Source: Meandrina meandrites (lineage: Eukaryota > Cnidaria > Anthozoa > Scleractinia > Meandrinidae). Taken from it: a stretch of 64,000 nt of DNA. Every line of letters begins with the position of its first letter. Position 1 is the first letter of the stretch. Positions 1-10,800 of this stretch are shown here, piece after piece. The notes below the pieces were generated by a model. The model saw only the letters and a program-made list of their open reading frames with translations. It did no database searches and had not been told where the DNA came from. Made by a program: the position numbers and the translations under genes. The stretch spans positions 32,894,301-32,958,300 of the forward strand of contig OY855907.1 in assembly GCA_963693305.1 (NCBI GenBank). The letters are read 5' to 3'.

Positions 1-290
1 TCGTTTACATGATACCAACAGAAAATGACACACTGGAACAACCAGTGCGAGTTCACCCCTGTTCCCTCTAGTGGCTCTGTATTCGTTTACATGGTACCAC
101 CAGAAAATTACACACTGGAACAGCCGGCGCGAGTTCACCCCGGTTCCCCCTAGTGATTCTGTATTCGTTTACATAATACCACCAGGACATTACATACCGG
201 AACGACCGGTTCCCTCTAGAGGCTCTGTATTCGTTTACATGATACCGCCAGAAAATGTCACTGAATGACCGGCGCGAGTTCACCCCGAGA
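1..290. repeat. 82-bp tandem repeat, truncated at window edge
   Basis: Four consecutive units each begin with TCGTTTACAT and end with a variant of CTCTGTAT. Units start at 1, 83, 165 and 231. The first two are 82 bp, the third is shortened to 66 bp by an internal deletion, and the fourth runs into unique sequence near 287. Units differ by a few per cent to 15 per cent. The array probably continues left of the window. Short open frames through it only reflect the period. Confidence 0.85.
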
Positions 291-1298
291 ACTGTACTGG
301 GGCAACAATTTCGTTCCGGTGTGAAATCTTGCAACAATATCATGTTACCGAAGAACATCCACTCCCTACGGTATAAATCGGCCTTCCAGTGGACTGGAAT
401 GTGTAGTGCATGCAAAAATTTGGTCAGTCTAACATGGGGTCGTCACGCTGAACACCAGACGAGGCGAAAACAAACGCATTTCTTCGGGCACGTAAACCCG
501 ATACGAAATCAGGAATGCGATTTTTGGCACACAGACATGTAATGCTACGGGGCGGCTTCCACCCCGAACCCCCCCCCCCCCCCCCCCCCTCTCACCCCTT
601 GGGTTAAGTTTGTTTTCCCCTCCGGAATTAGCACTTTGTTTTCTATTAAAATATGAAAACTATCATGGCAGGTATCGTAAATAAGGCTTTGTTGCTGGAG
701 TAGCAACATTAAAAATGCCACTTATGAATACTGCGTTAGCCATGTTCGAACGTCGAGGTGTTCGGAAATGTAATGAAACACTCGCGAGTGTTTCACATAA
801 TTATCTCCTCAATTTAAACTCTAACTAAGGAATAAACGAAAAAGAAAAACGCAAAAATCACATATCCAAACCACTGTAACAGTTCTGATTTTCTTTGTTT
901 TAACTGATGAATTATTAATGAGTTTGAGAAATGTCTGTCCATTCTTTTGACAGGTTTTTGCTAAGGACTAAGCTCAAGATGCTGAGCCTCGAATCATTCA
1001 TTGGCATTAGCTATAGTGGCATGAATTCTAAAATGTAATGTGCCCCACATATCTTAAGGAGCAATATCACAATGTTTTAGTCATTTTTTTCTAAAATCGA
1101 AGGAAATCTCAAAATAATAATTTTCTATCATAGAAAAACTCCAACTGAATAAAAAACGCCAAAATAACCAAAGATGGTCTCGACTGATGAAGATCATGAC
1201 CGTTTACGACCAACAAACTTGAAAAAAAAAAAAGTGTCAATTTTTTTCAAGATGTGTTTTCCGTGACGTACATTCTTTAATTCATATATTATTAATTA
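291..1298. other. No gene seen; C-tract and an interspersed repeat copy
   Basis: A long C homopolymer lies at about 569-589. Positions 1076-1285 are homologous, with many substitutions, to 26760-26990: both share a 'CCAACTGAATAA..AAAATAACC' block, a GACTGATGAA block and GACCAACAAACTTGAAAAAA followed by its near complement. This is therefore a dispersed repeat family. No open frame here looks coding. Confidence 0.6.
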
Positions 1299-2353
1299 TT
1301 AGTATCACCCAACTAGTGGACTAATGCAAATCCTGCATTTCGATTGGCTACGCTACTAGAGGACTACTAGTAATAGTCATCGAGTAGCGAAATTCGCCGG
1401 TCCTGAAAACCTACCAAAACCGAGTGGCGGCCGCTTTGCGTCATGTGTGGAAATTTCAAAGGTGTTTTTGGATAATTTACTTGATAATTACATCCCAGAA
1501 AAGAACAAAAGGGCAACAAAGTATGGGATGAAGATTTTTAATGGTAAGTTGTGTTGTTGTTGTTTATTTACAAAGTTCGTGCCATAAAAAGATGAAGTGT
1601 GGTACTGTAATTCTCCTGTCAGCAAAAACACACTTGAAAACATGATGAAAAACATGTCAACATCTGCCGGGATAGCTCCTCATCTAACTAACCACTGCGT
1701 CCGAGCTACATCATTTACAGTGCTCTCAGATCACAATATTGAAGCCAGGCATATTAAGACTGTCACTGGACACAAATCAGACAACTCCATTGAATCTTAC
1801 TGTTCCAGGGCTTCCTTTCAGAGAAAGAGAACATGTCTAGTATATTGAGTGGCTTCATCTCTGGTGACTCCGCAGAACCACGAGTCAAGGGTGCTTCAAC
1901 ATCGAAAGAACTTGATGGAGCAAGCACTCTTTCTGTGGCTCCAAAGGATCAGCAGTCAACAGGGAGAATGCAAATGCCACAGTCTTTCAGCTTTCATGAC
2001 TGCTCGGTTTCCATCTCAAACATGCGATGAACTAAACATCGACAAACTATTGAACACTTGGCCCAATTATCAATCGCCAGCTTGATCTATTTCACTTGTG
2101 GGTCATTGCGCTATTTTAAAGACGTTTTTTACGAACAGTTTGGTTAGATTTTCATCAACTTTACATCTGAATGGATGAATGAATTTTCACAAGCTACGCT
2201 TTTCGACCACGTCTTGAAAAACGTCACAGTTATGTGAATTTATGCAAATTTTTGCGCAATCCAGCGCGGAGCTTTCTTTCGTTTTATTCCCAAATTAATC
2301 TTTCTTCAACTTGCATTATTGCTTTTTCTGTCCGACTAGTTGGGTTATACTAA
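1299..2353. mobile_element. TIR-bounded DNA element carrying a Crypton-like recombinase remnant
   Basis: The left end reads TTAGTATCACCCAACTAGT and the right end is the inverse of TTAGTATAACCCAACTAGT, giving terminal inverted repeats of about 22 bp with one mismatch and one indel. Between them lie two exon-like segments of a tyrosine recombinase of the Crypton/DUF3504 type. Classical Cryptons have no TIRs, so either the recombinase fragment sits inside a different element or this is a TIR-bearing derivative. No clear target-site duplication was seen. Confidence 0.6.
1462..1848 (+). pseudogene. Crypton/DUF3504-type tyrosine recombinase remnant
   Basis: An N-terminal fragment at 1462-1543 contains NYIPEKNKRATKYGMKIF and ends at a good donor (gtaagt). 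This matches the start of the DUF3504 family, which is related to Crypton transposases and ZMYM/QRICH/KCTD1-like host proteins. The C-terminal fragment, about 1597-1840, carries the end of the tyrosine-recombinase fold: H-x-x-R in 'TNHCVRATS', 'TGHKS', and the candidate nucleophile Tyr in 'IESYCSR'. The middle of the domain, which should hold the first catalytic Arg, is missing, so the copy is internally deleted and presumably inactive. The stop follows shortly after the catalytic Tyr. A domesticated fragment is possible but nothing supports it. Confidence 0.65.
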
Positions 2354-2374
2354 AACAATTAGACCCATTTCCCT

Positions 2375-2437
2375 CAAGGGCCACGCGTCAATAGCCCATT
2401 CGGCTTCGCCTCATTGGCTATTGACCCGTAGCCCTTG
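2375..2437. repeat. Imperfect hairpin (inverted repeat)
   Basis: CAAGGGC..ACGCGTCAATAGCC is followed about 20 bases later by GGCTATTGACCCGT..GCCCTTG. It forms a stem of about 20 bp just outside the right end of the Crypton-bearing element. It may be a small MITE or the tip of another element. Confidence 0.6.
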
Positions 2438-2483
2438 AAGGCTACGGTTCTTATACAGTTAGAGGTTTCCATGCATGTTGTGC

Positions 2484-2499
2484 ACGCGCGCGCGCGCGC
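2484..2499. repeat. (CG)n microsatellite
   Basis: Uninterrupted alternating CG of about 16 bases in an otherwise AT-rich region, with Z-DNA potential. Confidence 0.85.
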
Positions 2500-2915
2500 A
2501 TGTCGGTTACGTTTTGTGTCACAACGAGGTTTTTAATACGCGCTACAGCCAATAGACTTTTTTATATGTGATTACTGTTCCTGCGGCTCACCAAGAATGA
2601 CTAGAAAAGTAATTGAGCTAAAATGAAAGTGAGCTAAGAGCCAATCATGTTTACTATGGTGAAGGACGGAAGAAAATGTCAACAGCTACATATATGGAGA
2701 GAAAGACTGATCTTCGCAGATAATCAACATATCGGTGGTGTTCGAACATTTCGCCACAAAAAGCCGCCGCTTCGTCTCTGAATTGACAGCCGTTCTATCA
2801 ATGGGAGGTATTGAACAAACTTTACTGAATATGCCAAATATTTTCGGTTTCCTTGCGAGTTCGTACTTGTTCTTCCGCAAATTGCTCACAAGAAACGAAG
2901 TGAATTCGCTTAATT

Positions 2916-2990
2916 GGCCGTTTTTATACTAGAGACGCGTTACCCGTCTGGACGAGCTTCGGCAAAAAATTTGTAATTCGTCCGGTTATC

Positions 2991-3021
<31 letters not shown>

Positions 3022-3206
3022 GTTACCCGTCCAGATGAGCTACTTTTCGAAATCCGTCGTTCAAGACGCGTTTCGAAAAGTAGCTCGTCTAGACGGGTAA
3101 CGCGTCTTGTGCCGGTCTTTATACTAGAGACGGATAACCGGACGAATTACAAAATGTTTGCCGAAGCTCGTCCAGACGGGTAACGCGTCTCTAGTATTAA
3201 AACGGC
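2916..3206. mobile_element. 291-bp near-perfect palindrome (foldback MITE)
   Basis: The segment from GGCCGTTTTTATACTAGAGA to its inverse near 3206 reads the same on both strands with few mismatches, centred near 3060. It contains internal sub-repeats of an ACGCGTTACCCGTC type block. It would form a hairpin of about 130 bp. The three bases ATT lie on both sides (..aATT|GGCC and GGCC|ATTa) and could be a target duplication. No coding potential. Confidence 0.85.
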
Positions 3207-4807
3207 CATTATTTACATAAAATTATCCAACAGTAAAATAGAATAATTCGACGTTAATAAACTTACCGGTATTTAACCAAACTAAAACGGATCAAAACAA
3301 GATAACGCTGTTTGTAGCGATCATCGCTTTGCAAATTACAAGCTACCAATAAACAAATTCTCGTAAACCTGAAAGACTGCTTTTGAAAACTGATTCGACT
3401 TAGATCCGGCTTGTCAACTTCCATCTGTATCATGTTGCTAGAACTAAAAATCGGGAAGAGCGGTTCAGACGATTTTTTACGAGAGGAACCCCGCAGAACA
3501 GGGCTGTCAATTACAAAGTCGTAACGAATAGTTACAGAATAAAAAGTAGATACGATAGAATCGTGGACGTTTATCCAAATCTCTCTCATTACTTAAGCAT
3601 GTAGATGGTATCATCGTGTAAATTAACAATAAAATAAAGCCCATTACCTTACTATGGAATTCCATTACCATCCTTATATTTATAATCATCGTCGTTAAGT
3701 CATTGTTATTGTTATTTTTCCAGGTTGATGAACAATCGAACAGTTAGAACACTTAAATACCAGAATTGCACAATTTATCTGTTAGTATACAGATTTTGTA
3801 TTTGGGATGTGGAAATTTCAAGTGAGCCCGCTTTTGCCAAAATTTCAACAGTGTCCTTATAATTACCAAGTAGACTTGTTGCTTCAAAATAATGTAACAA
3901 CAGCTGGCGATGGAGCTATTCACGGCGTTCCTTAAAGCAGGAGTTAAATTTCGTTGTCAAGGTTAAACTCCGGTTTGTCTTTTGTTGACATTGACTGCTT
4001 GCTTTAAACAGCAAAGATCTTTAGTCACATCAATCAGGACTCGGAACGAGACTCTATGGCTGATTTGAAGGTGACCATAACACTATTAGGCTGTTGCTTT
4101 ACTAAAACGTTCTTATACTATGCAAATCGGAGCTTATTATGTTCTGTCCATCCCTCAAGGCTAAATTTAAAAACTCGTGCGGAAAATGCATGTCATATTA
4201 TCATCACGGTTCAGCGGATTCCTGCAAGTGTTGATTTCCCATGCTTCTAAAATACGTCTGTTGCGCCATTTTGTGCTTGTACGTAAGATGTTTGAAGATT
4301 CCCAGGAGATGGTGTGGCCAGAATGTAAACAATATTCCGCTAAAGCTGACTTGTGCGAGTGTTCATTTCTAAAAACCCTACCGCAATACACTTTCAACGT
4401 TATTAATTGTTTGCGAATTTTTCATTACCAGTTCTCACAGTGAACTAAAACACACTTTTTTGTCATGGTCACGTGACTGATGTCGTAATCACGCTGAGTT
4501 TGCAAAAAATGTAAATTTTGCGGGAATTGCTGTTTCCATGTGGTTTATTATCTTCCCGAACTTCAAGTTAACAAAGTTATTTGACATTTAAAAATTTTTC
4601 GGTGCAAAGGATGCTGGCAAGGTTTTTTTTGTTATAATATCATTTTATAAGTAATGTGTTAATCTTTATCTTTTGTGGCGCGCCATTTAACTAGGTTATA
4701 ACTACTCTATTTGTAGATAATCGTACTACTACATTAAATGATTGGTTAATGGGAAGAAACACTTAGTTTTATTTCTGTTGTATGAAAATATCATTGCTTT
4801 CGTCTAG
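3207..4807. other. Intergenic, upstream of the cysteine-rich membrane protein gene
   Basis: Several short open frames on both strands show no family resemblance or splice logic. A palindromic GTCACGTGAC lies at 4468-4477, the type of site bound by MITF/TFE/USF-class bHLH factors. The 5' exons of the downstream gene may lie here or further left, but none could be fixed. Confidence 0.4.
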
Positions 4808-7800
4808 GAATCCTTCCAATTCCGACTCAGAGGCTGTCAACGTCACCAAACCACATTTGGTTGTAGAGAACGCCTTTATGGCTGCTCTCTTGGCTTCGGG
4901 ATTTAAGCAAAAAGGTGACGATGACGACGGCACAACATTTACACCATGCCCCTTGGGAACATTTATTGATCCTTCAACTAAAGGAGAAAGAGGATGTCAA
5001 AATTGTCCACCAGGTAACTTCTAAGTTCTTCTAATATCTAGTAAGACGTGTTGTGTCACCAACCAAAGAAAGCTCGTGTAATAATGCATGTAAACTAATC
5101 ATAGGTCTTTATGAGCGAATATACCTGTAACTGTAGGTTATACGGGTTATTGACCAAGCGTAAGGTCAAGATGGCGTATTATTGGCAAAGTTCTTTTTTG
5201 CGTGTAAACAACGGCGGTAACAACAATATTTTTTCGGGAGGGGCTTTAAGAGCACATGGCAAGCAATTGCTTATTTCTCGGCTGTTAAATGATTTACGCC
5301 AAAAAAAGAATCTCACAGAGATACTTTTCACTAAGTTTTAGGTCAAAAGGTGTAATATTCAGGCTGTAGAATTATTTAATCACAGACATGTTTTATATAA
5401 TTACAGAACAATGTATGGACATCGAATGGTCACGTTGCAAAGAATGCTAATTTCTCGGCTACTCAATGATCCACACAAGTTACGCAAATGGACGCTTAAT
5501 AACAGTCTCAGAGATATTTTCCACCATATTTTGGATTGATAGGTTTAATAGCCGAGCTGTAGAATTATTTAATCGTTTTAGTTTCAGATCCATACAGAGA
5601 ATGTATGGGCAAGCTTATTACAGAGAATGTATGGGCTGTTTACACAGAATTGCAAATTTCTAGGTTGTTAAATCAATCAATCAACTGTATTAAAAGAGGG
5701 TAACGGCAAACAGTAAAACTGAAAAACAAGCGGCCCTCGGATTACAAATTACAACTACATAATTATATACAATTTAAAATTTGAATTAAAATATTATAAA
5801 ATACAATTAAAAATTTCTAAAAATAGGGATTAAGAATTAAAAAACTGTAAAATGATGAATGTCCTCAAGGCTAGATGTGTAAAAATCAATTAGGCCAGTT
5901 TTAAAACAATGTAGACTGTCACTTTTCTTTAAGAAATTGGGAAGATTGTTCCACCGTTTAGCAGCTCTCACGCTAAATGATCGCCCTCCTTCGGTTTTTC
6001 GTTTGAAACGGGGGCAGGCCAAGTTGACGGAGCCATATCGACTATTTCTTCCATTTATTTCAGAGTTTGGCACTAAAAGTTCGTTCATATAGGATGGGCT
6101 TTGGCCATTAATGCGTTTGTACACTTGTGTTAAGATGTTTATTTTAACCTCGAGATGAACCGGAAGCCAATTTAAAATCTTGAAAAGTTCAACGCTGTTC
6201 GCTCGTGTTTCGGCGTCAAGGATAACGCGCGCAGCGCGTTTCTGGAGGCGAAGAATCCTCTGCTAATTCCCCAGAGAACACGACGACCACACCACGGAGG
6301 CGTAGAGCATGTCTTGCTTGATCATCGCGTTGTAATATGCTATCCTTTGTTGAAAAGGAAGAAATTTCTTAATTCTTTTCAGTACAGCAATACGCTGGGA
6401 AACCTTTCTACAGAGGTCATCGATATGTTCATCGAAGGACAGTTTGGAGTCGATTGTGACTCCCAGCAGTATTTGTGAGTTCACCTGTTCGAGTTCAGTG
6501 GCATTTAATTTAACTTGCAACTGCTGGTTCCCCATTCTTTTCTCAAGCCATTTGCCCGTCGCGAGCATTGTTTTGGTCTTTTTTTCGTTAAGAATCATTT
6601 GTTGTTATCTGACCATTTCTGCAGTTTATTCAAATCCGACTGGAGACTATCACTGACGGCCTGAGGTGCTAACCTATAGTCGGTAGAATAACTAACTGTA
6701 GTATCGTCAGCATATAAAATGATCTTCACTAAAAAGAAAAATGGAGGCTTAATAAGATTTATACGAAGTTACTTTTCTGTAAAGTCAAAAGGTCTAATAT
6801 TCGGACAGTAGAATTATTGAATCGCAGACATGATTTATATAATTAAAGAGCAATGTATGGGCATCGAATGGCCACGGTACAAAGAATTGCAAACTTCTCG
6901 GCTCGACGATGATCCACACAAAATTGGGGACTTAACAAGAATCATATAGAGATACTTTCAACCTTGCTTTAGATCGAAAGGTTTAATAGTCCAGCTGAAG
7001 AATTATAGTTACAGATCCATACACAGAATGCTCAATACAGCGAATGTATAGGCATGCTGCACTGAATTGCAAATTTCTCGGTTCTCGGTGATGTTCACCA
7101 AAACTAAAACCGTATGGTTAATAAGAGTCAAAGAGAGATACTTGTCTCCAAATTTTAGGTCAGAAAGTGCAGTATTCGTGCTGTAGAATAATTTAATGGC
7201 AGAAATGATTTACATATTTACAGAGAATTGTAAATTATTTAATGAATATTTTACTTTTTAAAAATAAAACATTACTCTTTAGAGAGGCCTTTTTATATCA
7301 ATCATATTTCATTTCTTAATGCAAAGTAAATTGTAAATTATTTAATTTATGTTTTACTTTATAAAATTTCAAAGCGCCTTTGAACTTATGGAATTAGAGA
7401 ATGTATGGGCAAATTGTACATAAGTGCTTATATCTCGGCTATTAATGATTCAAAACAGACAACATTTTTCCCTTAATACCACTCACACCTAGAAGCTTAA
7501 CCCAAAATCCGCAAAATTTCAGTTCAATAGGTCTAGAATTTGGGCTATACGAATACTATTATTTAATTTTATTTATTTTATTACTTGTTTGTGTAATTAT
7601 TTATTTTTATTTATGGATTTTTGGCCAAATGGGATTTTTTTCGTGCAGCAAAGAAATGCACACAGTGCAGGCCAAACGAGTATGCCGAACGGACCCGAAT
7701 GCATCGAGCAGTTAAACGAGACACTATTTATAATTACGATAGCTCTGATCGTCCAAACGAAAATTACCGGTGGATCTTGAGATATCTTTCTTTCTGACTT

Positions 7801-10800
7801 TTTTCGGCCCTCTGTGTTAATTAAAATATATATGGCCGATACAAAAGCGAAAGTGACTCTAAGATTTTTTTCTGCTCAATCAGGGAGCAAGATTCGCAGA
7901 ACCGTTTGGACATGGCCTGGAGAGACTCGTTTCCCAGCGGCTCTTTCTACTTTTCTGAAAACTTTCGCCCGGTTTACTCCGCTTCGCACCGACTTGGTCT
8001 CCGAGGATGAACTGCAAAATAAAAGTCCGATCATTCGAGCTGCGAGTTTCGCAATTACTTGATTTGAAAACTGTCGAGTAACAAAGAAAGAGTTGGATCG
8101 AGAGCGTAAACTCCAGCAAAATAAACACTAATGTTAGTAACTTAAAAATGAATAAACGGTCATTACGTGACGTCACAATCTTTGCAGCAGTATTTTATCG
8201 GTGTACGTACTATTTCCCTTAGCATGGCTGCCGAAACAGAACAATATTGGAAAAAAAAATGTTGTAAGAGCACTGGCGCGGGTTCTATTCCTGGACCTGG
8301 TGTGATATGTGCGTTGAGTTTGTTGTTGGTTCTCCTCCCTTCTACGAGGGTTTTTCTCCGGTTTCTCCGGTGCTCATTCCTCCACAAAACACACACTTTT
8401 AAATTCCAATTTGCTTGAGAATCAGATGGCCACAGTTTGTCAGTCGCAAGACTTTTACATGCAACCCTCGTTAAACAAAGTCGATTCATTTACTTCTGAT
8501 TTATAAAAATAATCGCTTTTAAAAAAACAAAAAAAGAATACCCTTTGATCATACTATAAAGGAACACATATACAGGAGACCAAAAAAATTCTATGTAACG
8601 ATGATACTAGACAAAATAAACCACATAAAATTGTGTGCCTAAATTAGATTTAGAATAGGACCTTATATCACTACTGCAGAGATACAACAAAGAAAACTGT
8701 CCATATCTGTCCATTTTATTTTGTGTACTAAAGCTTAGATTCAATTGTGCTTGTTTATTTATTTTCAGGGGGATTTTATTCTGACACCGTCGGCTACGTG
8801 GCCAAAACCTGCAAGAGATGTCCAAATGGTTCTTTTGTTGCATATGAAAAAACGCCAGGAAAACAACATCGCGATTGCAAGTCTTGTCCCTTAGGTAAAG
8901 AAAATTATTCAGGGCACATTGTAGTGAGACCAGTTTTTGTTCGAAGAACTTGGTGTTTTTCTACAGCAATTAGCTCATTTCAGAGTTCCGATAATTGGGA
9001 AAAATCTATGATTGTAAATCCAAGTGGGGAAAGAAAAACATATATCTGTGTACACTGGAATTAAATCATAACTCATCCTACGAAAGGTTTTGAGTTGTTT
9101 TGCAGTTGTTGTCCTCAAATCCATAGGCTGAAGAGCACAGATAGGTTTGTAAGCGAACAACCATAGCCTAATGCTACGTTTCGGAGAAAAGTTCATAAAC
9201 CTCTTATCAAAAAAAATAGAGCGCTCCTATGCAGGAGACAGGGAGAAGTGCAAATTAAGGGCCTCTGGTTGCATGTTCCTTCGGGAAATGTTTATGTGCG
9301 GGATTTATAAAATTGCTGGAATTCCCATTTTCACATCTCTTTATCGACATTGATTACACATTTCAAGCATCAAAGACAGGCATTAATCTCAGGCAAATTC
9401 ACCATACCACTTGCATTTTAGGCATTTGGTCGTCGGAATCCACTAGAGAACTTCGGACCGAAGCGCGAGAACGAGGTTGCTTAATCTTGTCCTTATGATT
9501 TCCACTCACACATTTCACATCAATGTCATATAGATACTCGCGTTTTCAACTGCTTAGCATCAGGGATGAGTGATGGTTGCCCTATGGTTTTAAAGCTCCA
9601 GCAACAGCATTATATTTTTTTTCCTGAAATGTCGGAAAGTAAATCCCGCCCGATCGGCCAGTGTTTGCACGTTCTCCTTCCTTCATTTCTCTTTGGTCTT
9701 TTCCCTCTGCCGTAAAGTATTCTTAGCTTTAACGAACAACTGATTTTAGCCAATCCAGCCAAAGGCCTCGTCGGCTAACTATCAGGCGATGTTCAGCGCT
9801 ATTTTGCAGGATACCTTTTAAATATAGGTAGCTTACAAGTTTCTAAGTGGAAGTGTCTAGTCATTTTTTTAACTAGAAGTTGTTCCGGTATTCATATCGC
9901 ATAGCACCTAACACTTTGTAACGATCGAGTTAATCTTCATGTGCCATTTCGATTGTCACCTCATTACCATGTGATCAACATTTCTAAATTTTGTCTCTGT
10001 AAGATATCCATAGTTCCTATCCCCTGGCGCCAAGTTGGCGCATAGGGTCTCAGTAAGATATCCATATACATCTTTATTTGTACTGTTCTCGACCACGAAC
10101 TGAAGATGGTACTAATGTCGAAAAATGTCTTTCAAAACGTCGTATCGTGTTTGTGAATTTGCCATTATTTTATTGTTAACAAAAAGTTTTGTACTTTGTT
10201 TACAGTTTAGTTGCACTGTACTTCATGGCTCTTTTAAAATTTTCAACAGGGACGGAAACTGACTTCTTTGCTGGGAATCGTGCTTGCAAATGCCTGGAAG
10301 GATATTATCGAACCCATTTGTTCAAAGAATGTTTCAAATGTGGCCAAGGGGGACTGAAATGCCAAGATGATTACGCCTCGTTAAAATCTGGTCACTGGTG
10401 GGAATGGCGAAACAAGACCTACCAAGATCGGTACAAACTTTATGTTAAAAACATCTTGGCATCCTCACCAGCCTTAGATGCTTTCAATGCACAATATCCC
10501 TATCCCATACCAATGCCTTATAAATGTCCAACAGAACAGTCATGTAAGGGTGGTCTAGACTCTCCGTGCGAGAATGGTTACGAAGGTCCACTATGTAGTG
10601 TGTGCAGTTCAGGATACTATAAACAACTGAAACTGTGCACAAGATGCCCATCAAAGAATTGGATTGTGGCTCAGTTGTCGATAATTGTGCTCATTGTGCT
10701 CATTATCGTTGTCGTTTTGGTGTGGAAGAGCAGAAGCAATAAGAAGGAAGAAGACCACCTTCTGATAGATAAGTTCTTTTCAAAAGTCAAGATTGTAATT

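Noticed and set aside
1..540. Overlapping open frames at the left edge
   Set aside because: They run through the 82-bp tandem repeat and a dispersed repeat; length is explained by the period.
3263..3689. Minus-strand open frames as genes
   Set aside because: No family resemblance, no splice sites in phase, ordinary AT-rich composition, overlapping alternatives.
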